Source: Mariniphaga sp964559175
Lineage (GTDB): Bacteria > Bacteroidota > Bacteroidia > Bacteroidales > Prolixibacteraceae
Assembly (NCBI GenBank): GCA_964559175.1
Contig: CAZLGT010000009.1
Coordinates: 34,568-98,567 of the forward strand
Length of the DNA: 64,000 nt
Direction of reading: 5' to 3'
Numbering within the stretch: the stretch's first letter is position 1; every line of letters begins with the position of its first letter. Shown here one piece after another: positions 23,096-31,473 of the stretch. The notes beneath the pieces were generated by a model that was not told the DNA's origin, did not search any database, and saw only the letters and a program-made list of their open reading frames with translations. The position numbers and the translations under genes were made by a program.

Positions 23096-23584
23096 TTATA
23101 ACGAAAAATTCTGCTTCAGATATACCATTTTAATGGCGGTTACCGCAGCTTCATCACCCTTGTTTCCATGTTTGCCGCCGGCGCGGTCTTTGGCCTGCTG
23201 CTGGTTGTTTGTGGTTAATACGCCAAAAATAAACGGCTTGTTGTATTTCAGGTTCAAATCCATTGTCCCCTTGGTAACTCCGTCGCAAATATAGTCGAAG
23301 TGGCGTGTTTCCCCCTGAATGACGCACCCCAGCAAAATAACAGCATCCACATTTTCAAGTTCGGCAAAATATTGAGCTCCCAGTGGTAACTCAAAACTGC
23401 CGGGAACATATTTTACCAGAATATTGTCATCTGTAGCTCCATGCTTTTTCAGTGTATTCACAGCCCCGCCGGCCAGAGCAGAAGTAATTTCCAAATTCCA
23501 TTCCGCTACAACAATTCCAAAACGCATATCTGATGCTGATGGAACTTTTTCAATATCGTATTGTGAAAGGTCTTTTGTTGCCAT
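23096..23584 (-). CDS. ribH: 6,7-dimethyl-8-ribityllumazine synthase
   Basis: 162 residues, normal for RibH. Motifs: V-A-E-W-N near the N-terminus, V-P-G-S-F-E-L-P, G-C-V-I-Q-G-E-T-R-H-F-D-Y with the catalytic His, and F-G-V-L-T-T-N-N. It condenses the ribitylamino-pyrimidine with dihydroxybutanone phosphate in riboflavin synthesis and forms capsid-like oligomers. The gene follows the TPR gene by 55 bases on the same strand, but an intrinsic-terminator-like hairpin lies just 15 bases before its start, leaving no room for a promoter after it. Expression may need read-through. Confidence 0.97.
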   Translation of the reverse strand: MATKDLSQYDIEKVPSASDMRFGIVVAEWNLEITSALAGGAVNTLKKHGATDDNILVKYVPGSFELPLGAQYFAELENVDAVILLGCVIQGETRHFDYICDGVTKGTMDLNLKYNKPFIFGVLTTNNQQQAKDRAGGKHGNKGDEAAVTAIKMVYLKQNFSL

Positions 23585-23593
23585 TTTATTAAA

Positions 23594-23618
23594 TAAAAAA
23601 CCCCTCGCAGGGAGGGGT
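23594..23618 (-). terminator. Terminator or attenuator directly before ribH
   Basis: On the minus strand ACCCCTC-CCTGC-GAGGGGT, a 7-base perfect stem, then six T. It ends about 10 bases before the ribH ATG, so it either ends the TPR transcript or controls entry into ribH. Confidence 0.78.
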
Positions 23619-23639
23619 GTCGTTATACCATTTCTTGTT

Positions 23640-24326
23640 TTATCCCAGTTTTAACTCTACCCGTGCAATGTAGCGGTCAACATTTTGGCCTTCGTTCGAC
23701 TCGGGGAATTTTTCCTTGATTTCACGATAAATAGCCAGTGCATCTTCCAGCTGGTCCATCGACTCCAGCAACCGTGCAGCTTTCATCATATATACAGGGG
23801 TTGTCAGTTCGTTTTCATTCATCGAAAACGCTTTCCTGTAATGCCTGAGTGCTCCCTGGTTGTCACCCAATTCCAGTCTGGCATCGCCCTTTGCTCCTTC
23901 AGCAATAGGTCCCAGCAACATGTCTTTGGTTTTAAACCCGTTCAGGTAATCCAAAGCATCGTCATACTGACCGAGATGCAGGTAGGAAATTCCGGTGTAA
24001 TATTTGGCCAGATTGGCTGATTTTGTCATTTTGTAATCGTCAATGATGTCGAGAAACCCCAGATAGTTGCCATCGCCGTTAATGGCCAGGTTGAACGAAT
24101 CCTGTTCAAAATAATTTTCGGCCATGAACATTTGTGACTGAGCCTCTTTTTCACGTGGTTGCATGTAAAACCTTGTTATCACCAGGTAGGCAATTACCAA
24201 CAAGATGATCAATCCAACTGCGTAGGTAATCGGCTTTTGGTTTTCTTCAATAAACTGTTCTGTTTTGGTTAATGCGCTCTCAAGTTCCTGTAAATTATCA
24301 GCCTGTTGAGATTTTTTCTTTGCCAT
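23640..24326 (-). CDS. Membrane-anchored TPR protein (YfgM-like)
   Basis: 228 residues. Cytosolic lysine-rich N-terminus, one membrane helix at about 33-54 (I-T-Y-A-V-G-L-I-I-L-L-V-I-A-Y), then a periplasmic helical-repeat region with TPR-like turns (L-G-Q-Y-D-D-A-L-D-Y-L and L-E-D-A-L-A-I-Y-R-E-I). The topology and size resemble YfgM/ancillary SecYEG translocon proteins and tetratricopeptide proteins common in Bacteroidetes. ATG 24326 is preferred to an in-frame TTG at 24341 because the -7 box at 24352-24359 would place the transcript start near 24345. The specific role is not certain. Confidence 0.8.
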   Translation of the reverse strand: MAKKKSQQADNLQELESALTKTEQFIEENQKPITYAVGLIILLVIAYLVITRFYMQPREKEAQSQMFMAENYFEQDSFNLAINGDGNYLGFLDIIDDYKMTKSANLAKYYTGISYLHLGQYDDALDYLNGFKTKDMLLGPIAEGAKGDARLELGDNQGALRHYRKAFSMNENELTTPVYMMKAARLLESMDQLEDALAIYREIKEKFPESNEGQNVDRYIARVELKLG

Positions 24327-24351
24327 GTCTTTCGTTTTCAAAATTGTGCCG

Positions 24352-24359
24352 CAAAAATA
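24352..24359 (-). promoter_or_regulatory. -7 box of the TPR gene
   Basis: Minus-strand TATTTTTG fits TAnnTTTG and lies 25 bases before the ATG at 24326. Confidence 0.5.
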
Positions 24360-24473
24360 GCTTTTTTTTAGAAACTGTACCGTAAATAGGGCTTTAATTT
24401 TCGGGATTAATCAACACCGGTTTGTTAATCGGCCAAAAATGAACAAAACGGTGTGCATCCGCTCTTTTTTCGT

Positions 24474-24481
24474 TAGTTTTG
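24474..24481 (+). promoter_or_regulatory. -7 box of recF
   Basis: TAGTTTTG fits TAnnTTTG and ends 26 bases before the recF ATG. Confidence 0.5.
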
Positions 24482-24507
24482 TGCATTGAAAAAAGTTGAA
24501 TTACTGC

Positions 24508-25614
24508 ATGTATATCGAAGATATTTCCATTTTAAATTTTAAGAACCTGAAAGATGTTCAGGTTACTTTTTCTCCGCGGCTCAACTGCCTGATTGGCAAC
24601 AATGGCGCAGGGAAAACCAACCTGATGGATGCCGTGTATTACCTGTCGTTCTGCAAAAGCTTTTTTAATGCAGTCGATCAGCTAAACATCAGCCACAATG
24701 AAAGTTTTTTCATGCTCAGCGGCAACTACCTGCGGAGTGATTCTCAGGAAACCATTTCCTGCGGACTTCAAAAGGGACAGAAGAAACAGTTTAAGCGAAA
24801 CTCAAAAGTTTACAAAAAGCTGATGGAACACATCGGACTGTTGCCCCTGGTAATGATTACCCCTTCGGATACGAGCCTGATTCTGGGCGGCAGCGACGAG
24901 CGCCGGAAATTTATGGACGGGGTTATTTCGCAGTATAACCAGAATTACCTCGACGATTTACTGAAATACAATCGTGCTTTGCTGCAGCGAAACAATCTGC
25001 TGAAACAATTTGCAGCCGACCGCTATTTCGACGACGAACTGCTTTCTGTGTGGGACGAACAGCTGATTGATTATGGTACCCGCATTCACACCGAACGGAA
25101 AGAATTTGTGCAAAAACTGGTGCCGGTTTTTCAGCAGTATTACACCTTCATTTCGCAGGGAAACGAAAAAGTGGGATTAATTCATCAGTCAGATTTATAC
25201 GAAAAAAATCTGAATGTGCTGCTGAAAGAGTCGTTGCCGAAAGACCGTATGGCACAATATACCACTGCCGGAATTCACAAAGATGAACTGGTATTTAACA
25301 TCGATGATTATCCCATTAAAAAACTGGGGTCGCAAGGGCAGAAAAAAACGTACCTGGTGGCTTTGAAACTGGCTCAATACGAATTTATAAAAGAAATTTC
25401 AGGAATGAGGCCCATTTTACTCCTCGACGATATTTTCGACAAGCTCGATCGCCACCGGGTGGAACAAATAATGAAAGTAGTTTCAGGCGATGAGTTTGGC
25501 CAGATTTTCATTACCGATACCAACAGGGAGCACCTTGATGCCATTATCAGAAAGATGGATGCCGATTTCCGTATTTTTAATGTACATGCAGGAAACATTG
25601 AACCACTGAAATGA
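24508..25614 (+). CDS. recF: DNA replication/repair protein RecF
   Basis: 368 residues, typical. Walker A G-N-N-G-A-G-K-T-N in the first 40 residues, after the family start I-L-N-F-K-N-L; signature-type L-G-S-Q-G-Q-K-K and Walker B L-L-L-D-D-I-F-D-K-L-D near the C-terminus. RecF is an SMC-like ATPase that helps load RecA at gaps. ATG 24508 matches the family start (M-Y-I); an in-frame TTG at 24496 would add four residues. It overlaps the DUF721 gene by four bases, a coupling often seen around RecF and DciA-like proteins. Confidence 0.96.
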   Translation: MYIEDISILNFKNLKDVQVTFSPRLNCLIGNNGAGKTNLMDAVYYLSFCKSFFNAVDQLNISHNESFFMLSGNYLRSDSQETISCGLQKGQKKQFKRNSKVYKKLMEHIGLLPLVMITPSDTSLILGGSDERRKFMDGVISQYNQNYLDDLLKYNRALLQRNNLLKQFAADRYFDDELLSVWDEQLIDYGTRIHTERKEFVQKLVPVFQQYYTFISQGNEKVGLIHQSDLYEKNLNVLLKESLPKDRMAQYTTAGIHKDELVFNIDDYPIKKLGSQGQKKTYLVALKLAQYEFIKEISGMRPILLLDDIFDKLDRHRVEQIMKVVSGDEFGQIFITDTNREHLDAIIRKMDADFRIFNVHAGNIEPLK

Positions 25615-25901
25615 GAAAAAGCAATACACAGCCACTGGGAGAGGTTTTGCGCGAATATGTCCGCGCCATGAACATGGACCACAAACTGAAAGAGGTTGAC
25701 GTAGTACAGTCGTGGGAGACACTTCTGGGAAAAACCATTGCCGGATATACCCGGAATGTTTTTCTTTCGAAGCAGGTATTGTATGTTGAAATCAGCTCGT
25801 CGGTAGTAAAAAGCGAGCTGGTGATGATGCGCGAAGAGATTCGGACCAGGCTGAACGAACTGGCAGGGGAGGAGATGGTGCTTAAAATTGTTTTCAAATA
25901 G
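25611..25901 (+). CDS. DUF721 (DciA-like) protein
   Basis: 96 residues with the DUF721 pattern: G-E-V-L-R-E-Y at the start, the conserved V-V-Q-S-W-E-T-L-L-G-K-T-I-A helix and a final L-V-E/V-K-I-like strand. DUF721 includes DciA, the replicative-helicase operator of bacteria lacking DnaC. It overlaps recF by four bases (ATGA), so it is translated from the same message, in keeping with a role in replication. It is shorter than proteobacterial DciA and consists of the core domain only. Function as DciA here is inferred from family and context. Confidence 0.85.
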   Translation: MRKSNTQPLGEVLREYVRAMNMDHKLKEVDVVQSWETLLGKTIAGYTRNVFLSKQVLYVEISSSVVKSELVMMREEIRTRLNELAGEEMVLKIVFK

Positions 25902-25912
25902 ATAAGAAAAAC

Positions 25913-25943
25913 AAAGCCCCGATTCTTTCGAACCGGGGCTTTT
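25913..25943. terminator. Bidirectional terminator between DUF721 and EF-G genes
   Basis: AAGCCCCG (25914-25921) pairs with CGGGGCTT (25934-25941), with A-rich and T-rich flanks, serving two converging transcripts. Confidence 0.85.
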
Positions 25944-25972
25944 GGTTATAGTAAAATGGATTAGAAAATGGT

Positions 25973-28129
25973 CTATTCTTCTTCCTGCTCGGCTTCGTAA
26001 GCTTTCAGCAGTTCGTCCTGAACTTCGGCAGGTACTTTTTCATAATTATCGAAAGAAATGTTGAATACACCACGTCCGCCGGTAATTGAACTCAGCGAAG
26101 TAGCATAGCGGAACATCTCTTTTTGCGGCACTTTGGCACTGATTTTTTCCATTCCACGCTCAGACCCCATGCCCATAATCATAGCACGTCGTCCCTGCAG
26201 GTCGCTCATCACATCGCCCATACGATCGCTTGGAACCCAAACTTCAAGATTGTAAATCGGTTCCAGAATTTTCGGACCGGCATTTTTAAAGGCCTTGCTG
26301 AAAGCGTTTCGCCCGGCCAGTTTAAACGAAATCTCGTTGGAGTCAACCGGGTGCATTTTTCCGTCGTAAATGTAAACTACAATATCGCGGGCATAGGAAC
26401 CGGTAAGCGGGCCTTCTTCCATTTTTTCCATAATCCCCTTCAGGATGGCCGGCAGGAAGCGGGCATCGATGGATCCACCCACAATACTGTTTACAAAAAC
26501 AAGTTTACCACCCCAGGGTAACGGATGTTCCTGTACGTCGCGAACAGCTATTTTTTGTTCTTTATCACCAAATTTAAACATGGTTTTAGGAGCTACCCCA
26601 TCCACGTAAGGTTCAATAATCATGTGTACCTCGCCAAACTGTCCGGCGCCGCCCGATTGCTTTTTGTGGCGGTAGTCTGCCTGCGCAAATTTGGTAATGG
26701 TTTCGCGGTATGGAATACGGGGCTGAAGGTAATTAACGTCGATTTTGTGTATGTTGTCGAAATACCATTTCAGTACATTCAGGTGGTATTCACCCTGTCC
26801 ATGAACCAGCAACTGCCTCAGTTCTTTTGAATATTCAATAACGAATGTAGGATCTTCAAACTTGATTTTGCTGAGGATTTCCCCTACTTTTTCATCGTCC
26901 GATTCGTTTACTGCCTTCACTGCAACCGTATGTTTCGATGCCGGGAATTTAATGGGTTCGTAATGTGTGTCGGCATCTTTGGTAGAAAGTGTCTGGTTGA
27001 ATTTGGTCTCTTTGAGTTTTACCGTGCAGCCCAAATCACCGGCAACAAGCTCTTCCACTTTTTCGCGGTTCTTACCCGCCGAAACAAATACCTGCGATAG
27101 GCGTTCCTTGTTTCCGGTTTTGGTGTTAATCAGATCGAGGCCTTCTGTAATTTTCCCCGACATCACCTTGAAATAGGTAATTTCACCAACGTGAGGTTCC
27201 ACAGCGGTTTTAAAAACGAAAAGGCTTGGTTCTGCCGATTCGTTCATCTTATGCTCTTTGCCACTTGCAACAGGCCTCATCGGACGTTCTACCGGGGTAG
27301 GAGCTATGTTTACTATAAATTCCATTAACCGGGCAACACCAATATTCTTTTTGGCGCAGGTACAGAAAACCGGAAACAGGCCGCGCTGCTGCATACCCAG
27401 TTTCATCCCCTGCCGCATTTCGTCTTCGGAGAGCGAGCCTTTATCGAAATACAGTTCCATTAACGATTCTTCGTTTTCAGCGGCCATTTCAACCAGTTCG
27501 TTGTGCAATTCTTCGGCCCGGTCTTTTTCCGAATCCGGAATTTCGAGTACTTCCGGTTTACCTCCGTTAGGTCCGTATTTGTACATTTTCATTTTCAGCA
27601 CATCGATGATGGCAGAAAACTCAGGACCGGCATCAACCGGATACTGTACAATGGTAACTTTGTTTCCGAAGGTTGTTTTGCACTGTTCGAGTGTTGCATC
27701 GAAGTTGGAATTATCGTGATCCAACTGATTGAAAACAAACATCATCGGAATGTTCACCGTTTCGGCATACCTTCCGGCAGCTACTGTTCCCGATTCTACT
27801 CCGTTGGTAGCGTTTACCACCATCAGGGCCAGGTCGGTTACATTTAACGACGAAACCACTCCGCCACACAAATCGTCCATACCCGGGGTATCGAGCACAT
27901 TCATTTTTGTGCCGTTACTTTCGGTGTACAGCAATGTTGATAAAACGGAGTTGCCATATTCCTGCTCAATATAATTGTGGTCAGACACCGTGTTTTTTGC
28001 GGTTACTTCCCCTCTGCGGTTAATTACTCCACCCTCGAACAGCATGGCTTCTGCGAGGGTGGTTTTTCCACTGCCTGCATTTCCTGTTAAAGAAATGTTC
28101 CGAATTTGTTCAGTCTTGTAAACTTTCAT
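25973..28129 (-). CDS. Elongation factor G paralogue with altered GTPase centre
   Basis: 718 residues with the full EF-G domain order (G, II, III, IV, V). P-loop G-N-A-G-S-G-K-T-T at 16-24 is intact. The G3 motif reads D-T-P-G-M at 80-84, where translating EF-Gs have D-T-P-G-H; the missing His is the one that positions the attacking water. G4 reads N-Q-L-D instead of N-K-x-D. This pattern matches the Bacteroidales EF-G2-type paralogue (the B. thetaiotaomicron BT2167 class, reported to support translation without GTP hydrolysis in starvation); assignment is by motif and recollection. A consensus promoter sits at 28191-28220 with a leader of about 55 bases. Confidence 0.88.
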   Translation of the reverse strand: MKVYKTEQIRNISLTGNAGSGKTTLAEAMLFEGGVINRRGEVTAKNTVSDHNYIEQEYGNSVLSTLLYTESNGTKMNVLDTPGMDDLCGGVVSSLNVTDLALMVVNATNGVESGTVAAGRYAETVNIPMMFVFNQLDHDNSNFDATLEQCKTTFGNKVTIVQYPVDAGPEFSAIIDVLKMKMYKYGPNGGKPEVLEIPDSEKDRAEELHNELVEMAAENEESLMELYFDKGSLSEDEMRQGMKLGMQQRGLFPVFCTCAKKNIGVARLMEFIVNIAPTPVERPMRPVASGKEHKMNESAEPSLFVFKTAVEPHVGEITYFKVMSGKITEGLDLINTKTGNKERLSQVFVSAGKNREKVEELVAGDLGCTVKLKETKFNQTLSTKDADTHYEPIKFPASKHTVAVKAVNESDDEKVGEILSKIKFEDPTFVIEYSKELRQLLVHGQGEYHLNVLKWYFDNIHKIDVNYLQPRIPYRETITKFAQADYRHKKQSGGAGQFGEVHMIIEPYVDGVAPKTMFKFGDKEQKIAVRDVQEHPLPWGGKLVFVNSIVGGSIDARFLPAILKGIMEKMEEGPLTGSYARDIVVYIYDGKMHPVDSNEISFKLAGRNAFSKAFKNAGPKILEPIYNLEVWVPSDRMGDVMSDLQGRRAMIMGMGSERGMEKISAKVPQKEMFRYATSLSSITGGRGVFNISFDNYEKVPAEVQDELLKAYEAEQEEE

Positions 28130-28190
28130 CTTATTTTAGTTTTTAATTCACTTCCTGTTTTTCCTGTCTTTTTGCCTGAAAAAAGGTCAC

Positions 28191-28220
28191 CAAAATTAGT
28201 AATAATTTATTAACGATCAA
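28191..28220 (-). promoter_or_regulatory. Promoter of the EF-G paralogue
   Basis: Minus strand: TTG at 28220-28218, 19 bases, TAATTTTG at 28198-28191. Matches -33/-7 consensus spacing. Confidence 0.65.
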
Positions 28221-28229
28221 GTTTATTGT

Positions 28230-28237
28230 TATTTTTG
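28230..28237 (+). promoter_or_regulatory. -7 box of the TonB-dependent receptor
   Basis: TATTTTTG ends 17 bases before the receptor ATG. No good -33 box. Confidence 0.45.
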
Positions 28238-28254
28238 GCCCCGAATAGAATAGC

Positions 28255-30579
28255 ATGTTTAGAATAATCATATTATTTACAGGACTTTTATATTTTTCGT
28301 TTCCATATACCGGAATGGCGCAATTTGTGCTTAGTGGTACAATTAGCGATGAATCTTCGGGTGAAAACCTGCCGGGAGCCACTTTAGTGGTGACAGAAAT
28401 TCCAGGCACCGGAACCATTTCCAACAGTTATGGTTTTTATTCGCTCTCCCTGCCTGCGGGAGAGTACCACATCCGCTTCCAGTTTGTGGGGTACGAACCA
28501 AAAACTGTTGAAGTACAGCTTTACAAAAACGTCCATCTTAACCTGGAACTCAACAGGGCAACCTACGAACTGGGAAATGTGGTGGTAAGAGGTCAGCGTG
28601 CCGACCGCAATGTAGCCTCGCTTGAAATGGGAGCCGTTCAACTTGTTCCCGATCAGATAGAAAGCATTCCTGTAATTTTTGGTGAACAGGATTTACTGAA
28701 AACCATTCAGCTCACTCCCGGAGTGAAACCTGCCGGAGAGGGAAATTCCGGGTTTTTTGTGCGCGGTGGAGGTATCGATCAGAACCTGATTCTTCTGGAT
28801 GAAGCGCCTGTTTACAGCGCTGCTCATCTGCTCGGCTTTTTTTCAGTGTTTAATTCAGAAGCCATAAAAAATGTCAGCCTGCTGAAAGGTTCCATTCCGG
28901 CTGAGTTTGGCGGCCGGGCTTCATCGGTGCTCGATATCCGGATGAAAGAGGGTAACCTGAAAGAATATGGGGTGACGGGAAATCTTGGGCTGATTTCGTC
29001 GAACATTACTGTAGAAGGACCACTGGCACGGGAAAAAAGTTCGTTTATTCTGAGTGGCAGACGAACATATGCCGATATTTTTCTCAACTTTTCGGGCGAT
29101 GAAGACGTGAGGAATACGCACCTCTTTTTCTATGATTTGAACCTGAAAAGCAACTACAAAATAAACGACAGAAACCGCATTTACCTCTCGGGCTATATGG
29201 GACGCGACGATTTTGGATATAAAAACGAATTTGGTTTCGACTGGGGCAGCATTACCGGAACCCTGCGCTGGAACCACATTTTTAACGACCGGCTTTTTTC
29301 AAATACTTCGCTCATTTTTAGCAACTATTCCTACGATATAACCATCATGCAAAACCTCGATGTGGCCATTCGTTCCGAAATAAAAGACATCAACCTGAAA
29401 CAGGATTTCACGTTTTATCCGAACCCGCTCAATACGCTGAAATTCGGGTTGAATGTTATCAGTCACACCATCGTGCCCGGGGAGGTAACTGTAAACGAAG
29501 CAGCGGGTTTTATTCCCCCCGAAAACATTTCGAGACGCAGGGCTTTGGAATGGGCTGCATACGCCTCCAATTCTCAGCGATTAATGCCTGATCTAAGTGT
29601 ATATTACGGCCTTCGCTTTTCGATGTTTAGCAATACAGGGCCGGGTGAGTTTTACGAGTTTGATGACAGCGGAGAACTTTTACAAACCACAGAAACCGAA
29701 GAAGGAGAATTTTTTAAAACCCAGGGTGGCCTGGAACCGAGGATTGCCCTCAATTACATGCTCAACAGTCAGAGTTCGGTAAAAGCTTCATACAACCGGA
29801 TGTACCAGTTTTTACACCTGCTTACCAATACCACCACAACTACACCGGTTGACTTGTGGCTTCCCAGCAGCAACAACGTAAAGCCACAAATTTCAGAACA
29901 AGTTTCAATGGGCTGGTTTCGCAACTTCAGCGATAATGAATTTGAAACTTCCCTGGAGGTTTATTATAAAGATCTCAAAAACCAGATTGATTATAAAAAC
30001 GGCGCCGATTTGGTATTTAATTCTACGGTGGAATCGGAACTGGTTTTTGGCAGGGGGTGGGCGTATGGCGCCGAACTGATGCTGAAAAGAAACAACGGAC
30101 GGTTAAACGGATGGCTTAGCTACACCTGGTCGAAAACCATGCGCCAGTTCGATGAAATCAGTAACGGAAATCCGTTTCCTGCACGCCACGACCGCACCCA
30201 CGATGTATCTATAGTTGGACTGTATGACATCAGCCGGAAGTTGAAAGTTTCGGCAACATGGATTTTTTATACGGGCAACGCAGTTACATTTCCCGGCGGA
30301 AAGTACGAAATCGACGGGAAAACAATAGCCTATTACACCGAACGAAACGGTTACCGCATGCCCGATTATCACCGGCTGGACTTAGGCCTGGTGTGGCTGC
30401 GAAAAAAAACCGATCGGTTTGAATCGAGCTGGAATTTCTCGGTGTACAACGCGTATGCCCGCGAAAATGCCTATTTTATCGACTTCAGAACCAAAGAGAA
30501 TAATCCGTCGGAAACTGAGGCGGTGCAGGTTTCACTTTTCAGGGCAATCCCTTCAGTCAGTTACCGGTTTAAATTTTAA
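28255..30579 (+). CDS. TonB-dependent receptor (DUF4249-partner type)
   Basis: 774 residues. Signal peptide about 1-22 (ending G-M-A-Q), a carboxypeptidase-regulatory-like beta-sandwich about 25-105 (G-E-N-L-P-G-A-T-L-V-V, F-Q-F-V-G-Y-E), a plug domain about 125-235 with G-F-F-V-R-G-G-G-I-D-Q-N-L-I-L-L-D-E-A-P-V-Y, then a 22-strand barrel ending in Y-R-F-K-F. It imports a large or scarce ligand across the outer membrane using ExbBD-TonB energy. The DUF4249 lipoprotein gene starts 11 bases downstream, a pairing that recurs in Bacteroidetes and is distinct from SusCD. The ligand is unknown; no enzyme genes directly adjoin the pair. Confidence 0.93.
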   Translation: MFRIIILFTGLLYFSFPYTGMAQFVLSGTISDESSGENLPGATLVVTEIPGTGTISNSYGFYSLSLPAGEYHIRFQFVGYEPKTVEVQLYKNVHLNLELNRATYELGNVVVRGQRADRNVASLEMGAVQLVPDQIESIPVIFGEQDLLKTIQLTPGVKPAGEGNSGFFVRGGGIDQNLILLDEAPVYSAAHLLGFFSVFNSEAIKNVSLLKGSIPAEFGGRASSVLDIRMKEGNLKEYGVTGNLGLISSNITVEGPLAREKSSFILSGRRTYADIFLNFSGDEDVRNTHLFFYDLNLKSNYKINDRNRIYLSGYMGRDDFGYKNEFGFDWGSITGTLRWNHIFNDRLFSNTSLIFSNYSYDITIMQNLDVAIRSEIKDINLKQDFTFYPNPLNTLKFGLNVISHTIVPGEVTVNEAAGFIPPENISRRRALEWAAYASNSQRLMPDLSVYYGLRFSMFSNTGPGEFYEFDDSGELLQTTETEEGEFFKTQGGLEPRIALNYMLNSQSSVKASYNRMYQFLHLLTNTTTTTPVDLWLPSSNNVKPQISEQVSMGWFRNFSDNEFETSLEVYYKDLKNQIDYKNGADLVFNSTVESELVFGRGWAYGAELMLKRNNGRLNGWLSYTWSKTMRQFDEISNGNPFPARHDRTHDVSIVGLYDISRKLKVSATWIFYTGNAVTFPGGKYEIDGKTIAYYTERNGYRMPDYHRLDLGLVWLRKKTDRFESSWNFSVYNAYARENAYFIDFRTKENNPSETEAVQVSLFRAIPSVSYRFKF

Positions 30580-30590
30580 AGTCAAAAATC

Positions 30591-31451
30591 ATGAAACACC
30601 ATGAATCTCAACATAATCACCACAAATCACCACAAATCACCTCTCAATCTCCACCTAATCACTTTATATCTCATCTCCTTTTTTTCTTACTTCTCATCCT
30701 CGCCGGTTGCGAAAAGGTAATCGACGTGGATTTAAATGAGACAAGCCCGGAAATTGTGATTGAGGGAAATCTTTCGTTTGAAGACGGAGTACTTAAGGTT
30801 ATTATTTCAAAAACAGGCAGTTATTTCAGTACAACCCCGTCGGAGAAAGTGGAAAATGCACTGGTTTATTTGGTTGATGACGAAGAAACCCTTGTGAATG
30901 CAAAGCATATAGGACAAGGCATTTACAAAGCCGAAGGTTTACCTGCCCGAAGTGGAGCAGAATACAGTTTACATGTGGAAGCCGAAGAAAGGGAGTTCGT
31001 TGCTAAATCCACACTTCATGCACCGGTGAAACTGGATTCGCTGAGTTATGAATACCAGAACAGTGCACGGTTTTTTGACGGGGGATACCGGATTTTACTC
31101 TATTTTTCTGATCCTCCGGGCGAGGAAAATTTTTACCGGGTTAAGGTGCACAAAAATGGTGAGCTATTGAATGAAGTGGGCGACTTAATTGTTTTCGACG
31201 ACAGCCGGCTCGATGGAAAAGGAATTCAGGTTCGGCTGCGCGGACAGCTTTTCGACAGAGGGGATACAGCAACGGTGCAGCTGCTCACCATCGATAAAAG
31301 TACATGGCACTATTTTACCACTTTTCGTGAAATGGCCAGTCTAAACCCCGGTTCGCCGGCGCCGGCCAATCCGGCTTCAAACTTTTCCAATGGAGCGTTG
31401 GGCTATTTCTCTGCGTGGTCGGGTGATGAAAAAGAAATAATTATTGAATGA
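30591..31451 (+). CDS. DUF4249 lipoprotein
   Basis: 286 residues. A lipoprotein signal (hydrophobic stretch then L-A-G-C) is followed by the E-K-V-I-D-V-D-L start characteristic of DUF4249. The mature part is beta-rich. Before the signal there are about 24 extra residues rich in His, Gln and Ser, encoded by the 10-base repeat at 30616-30642; a signal peptide normally starts nearer the N-terminus. No later ATG precedes the hydrophobic segment. The gene follows the receptor by 11 bases. It probably sits on the outer membrane as the receptor's ligand-binding or gating partner, by analogy only. Confidence 0.88.
   Translation: MKHHESQHNHHKSPQITSQSPPNHFISHLLFFLLLILAGCEKVIDVDLNETSPEIVIEGNLSFEDGVLKVIISKTGSYFSTTPSEKVENALVYLVDDEETLVNAKHIGQGIYKAEGLPARSGAEYSLHVEAEEREFVAKSTLHAPVKLDSLSYEYQNSARFFDGGYRILLYFSDPPGEENFYRVKVHKNGELLNEVGDLIVFDDSRLDGKGIQVRLRGQLFDRGDTATVQLLTIDKSTWHYFTTFREMASLNPGSPAPANPASNFSNGALGYFSAWSGDEKEIIIE
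30616..30642 (+). repeat. 10-base tandem repeat in the DUF4249 signal region
   Basis: About 2.6 copies of a 10-base unit (ATCACCACAA) lie between the ATG and the hydrophobic signal core. The period is not a multiple of three, so gain or loss of one unit shifts the frame. Confidence 0.7.
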
Positions 31452-31473
31452 TAATCAAAAAAAATAGAGAAAA

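Noticed and set aside
24342..24495. A riboswitch in the divergent region before recF
   Set aside because: The interval is short, holds two opposing -7 boxes and shows no conserved aptamer-like structure.
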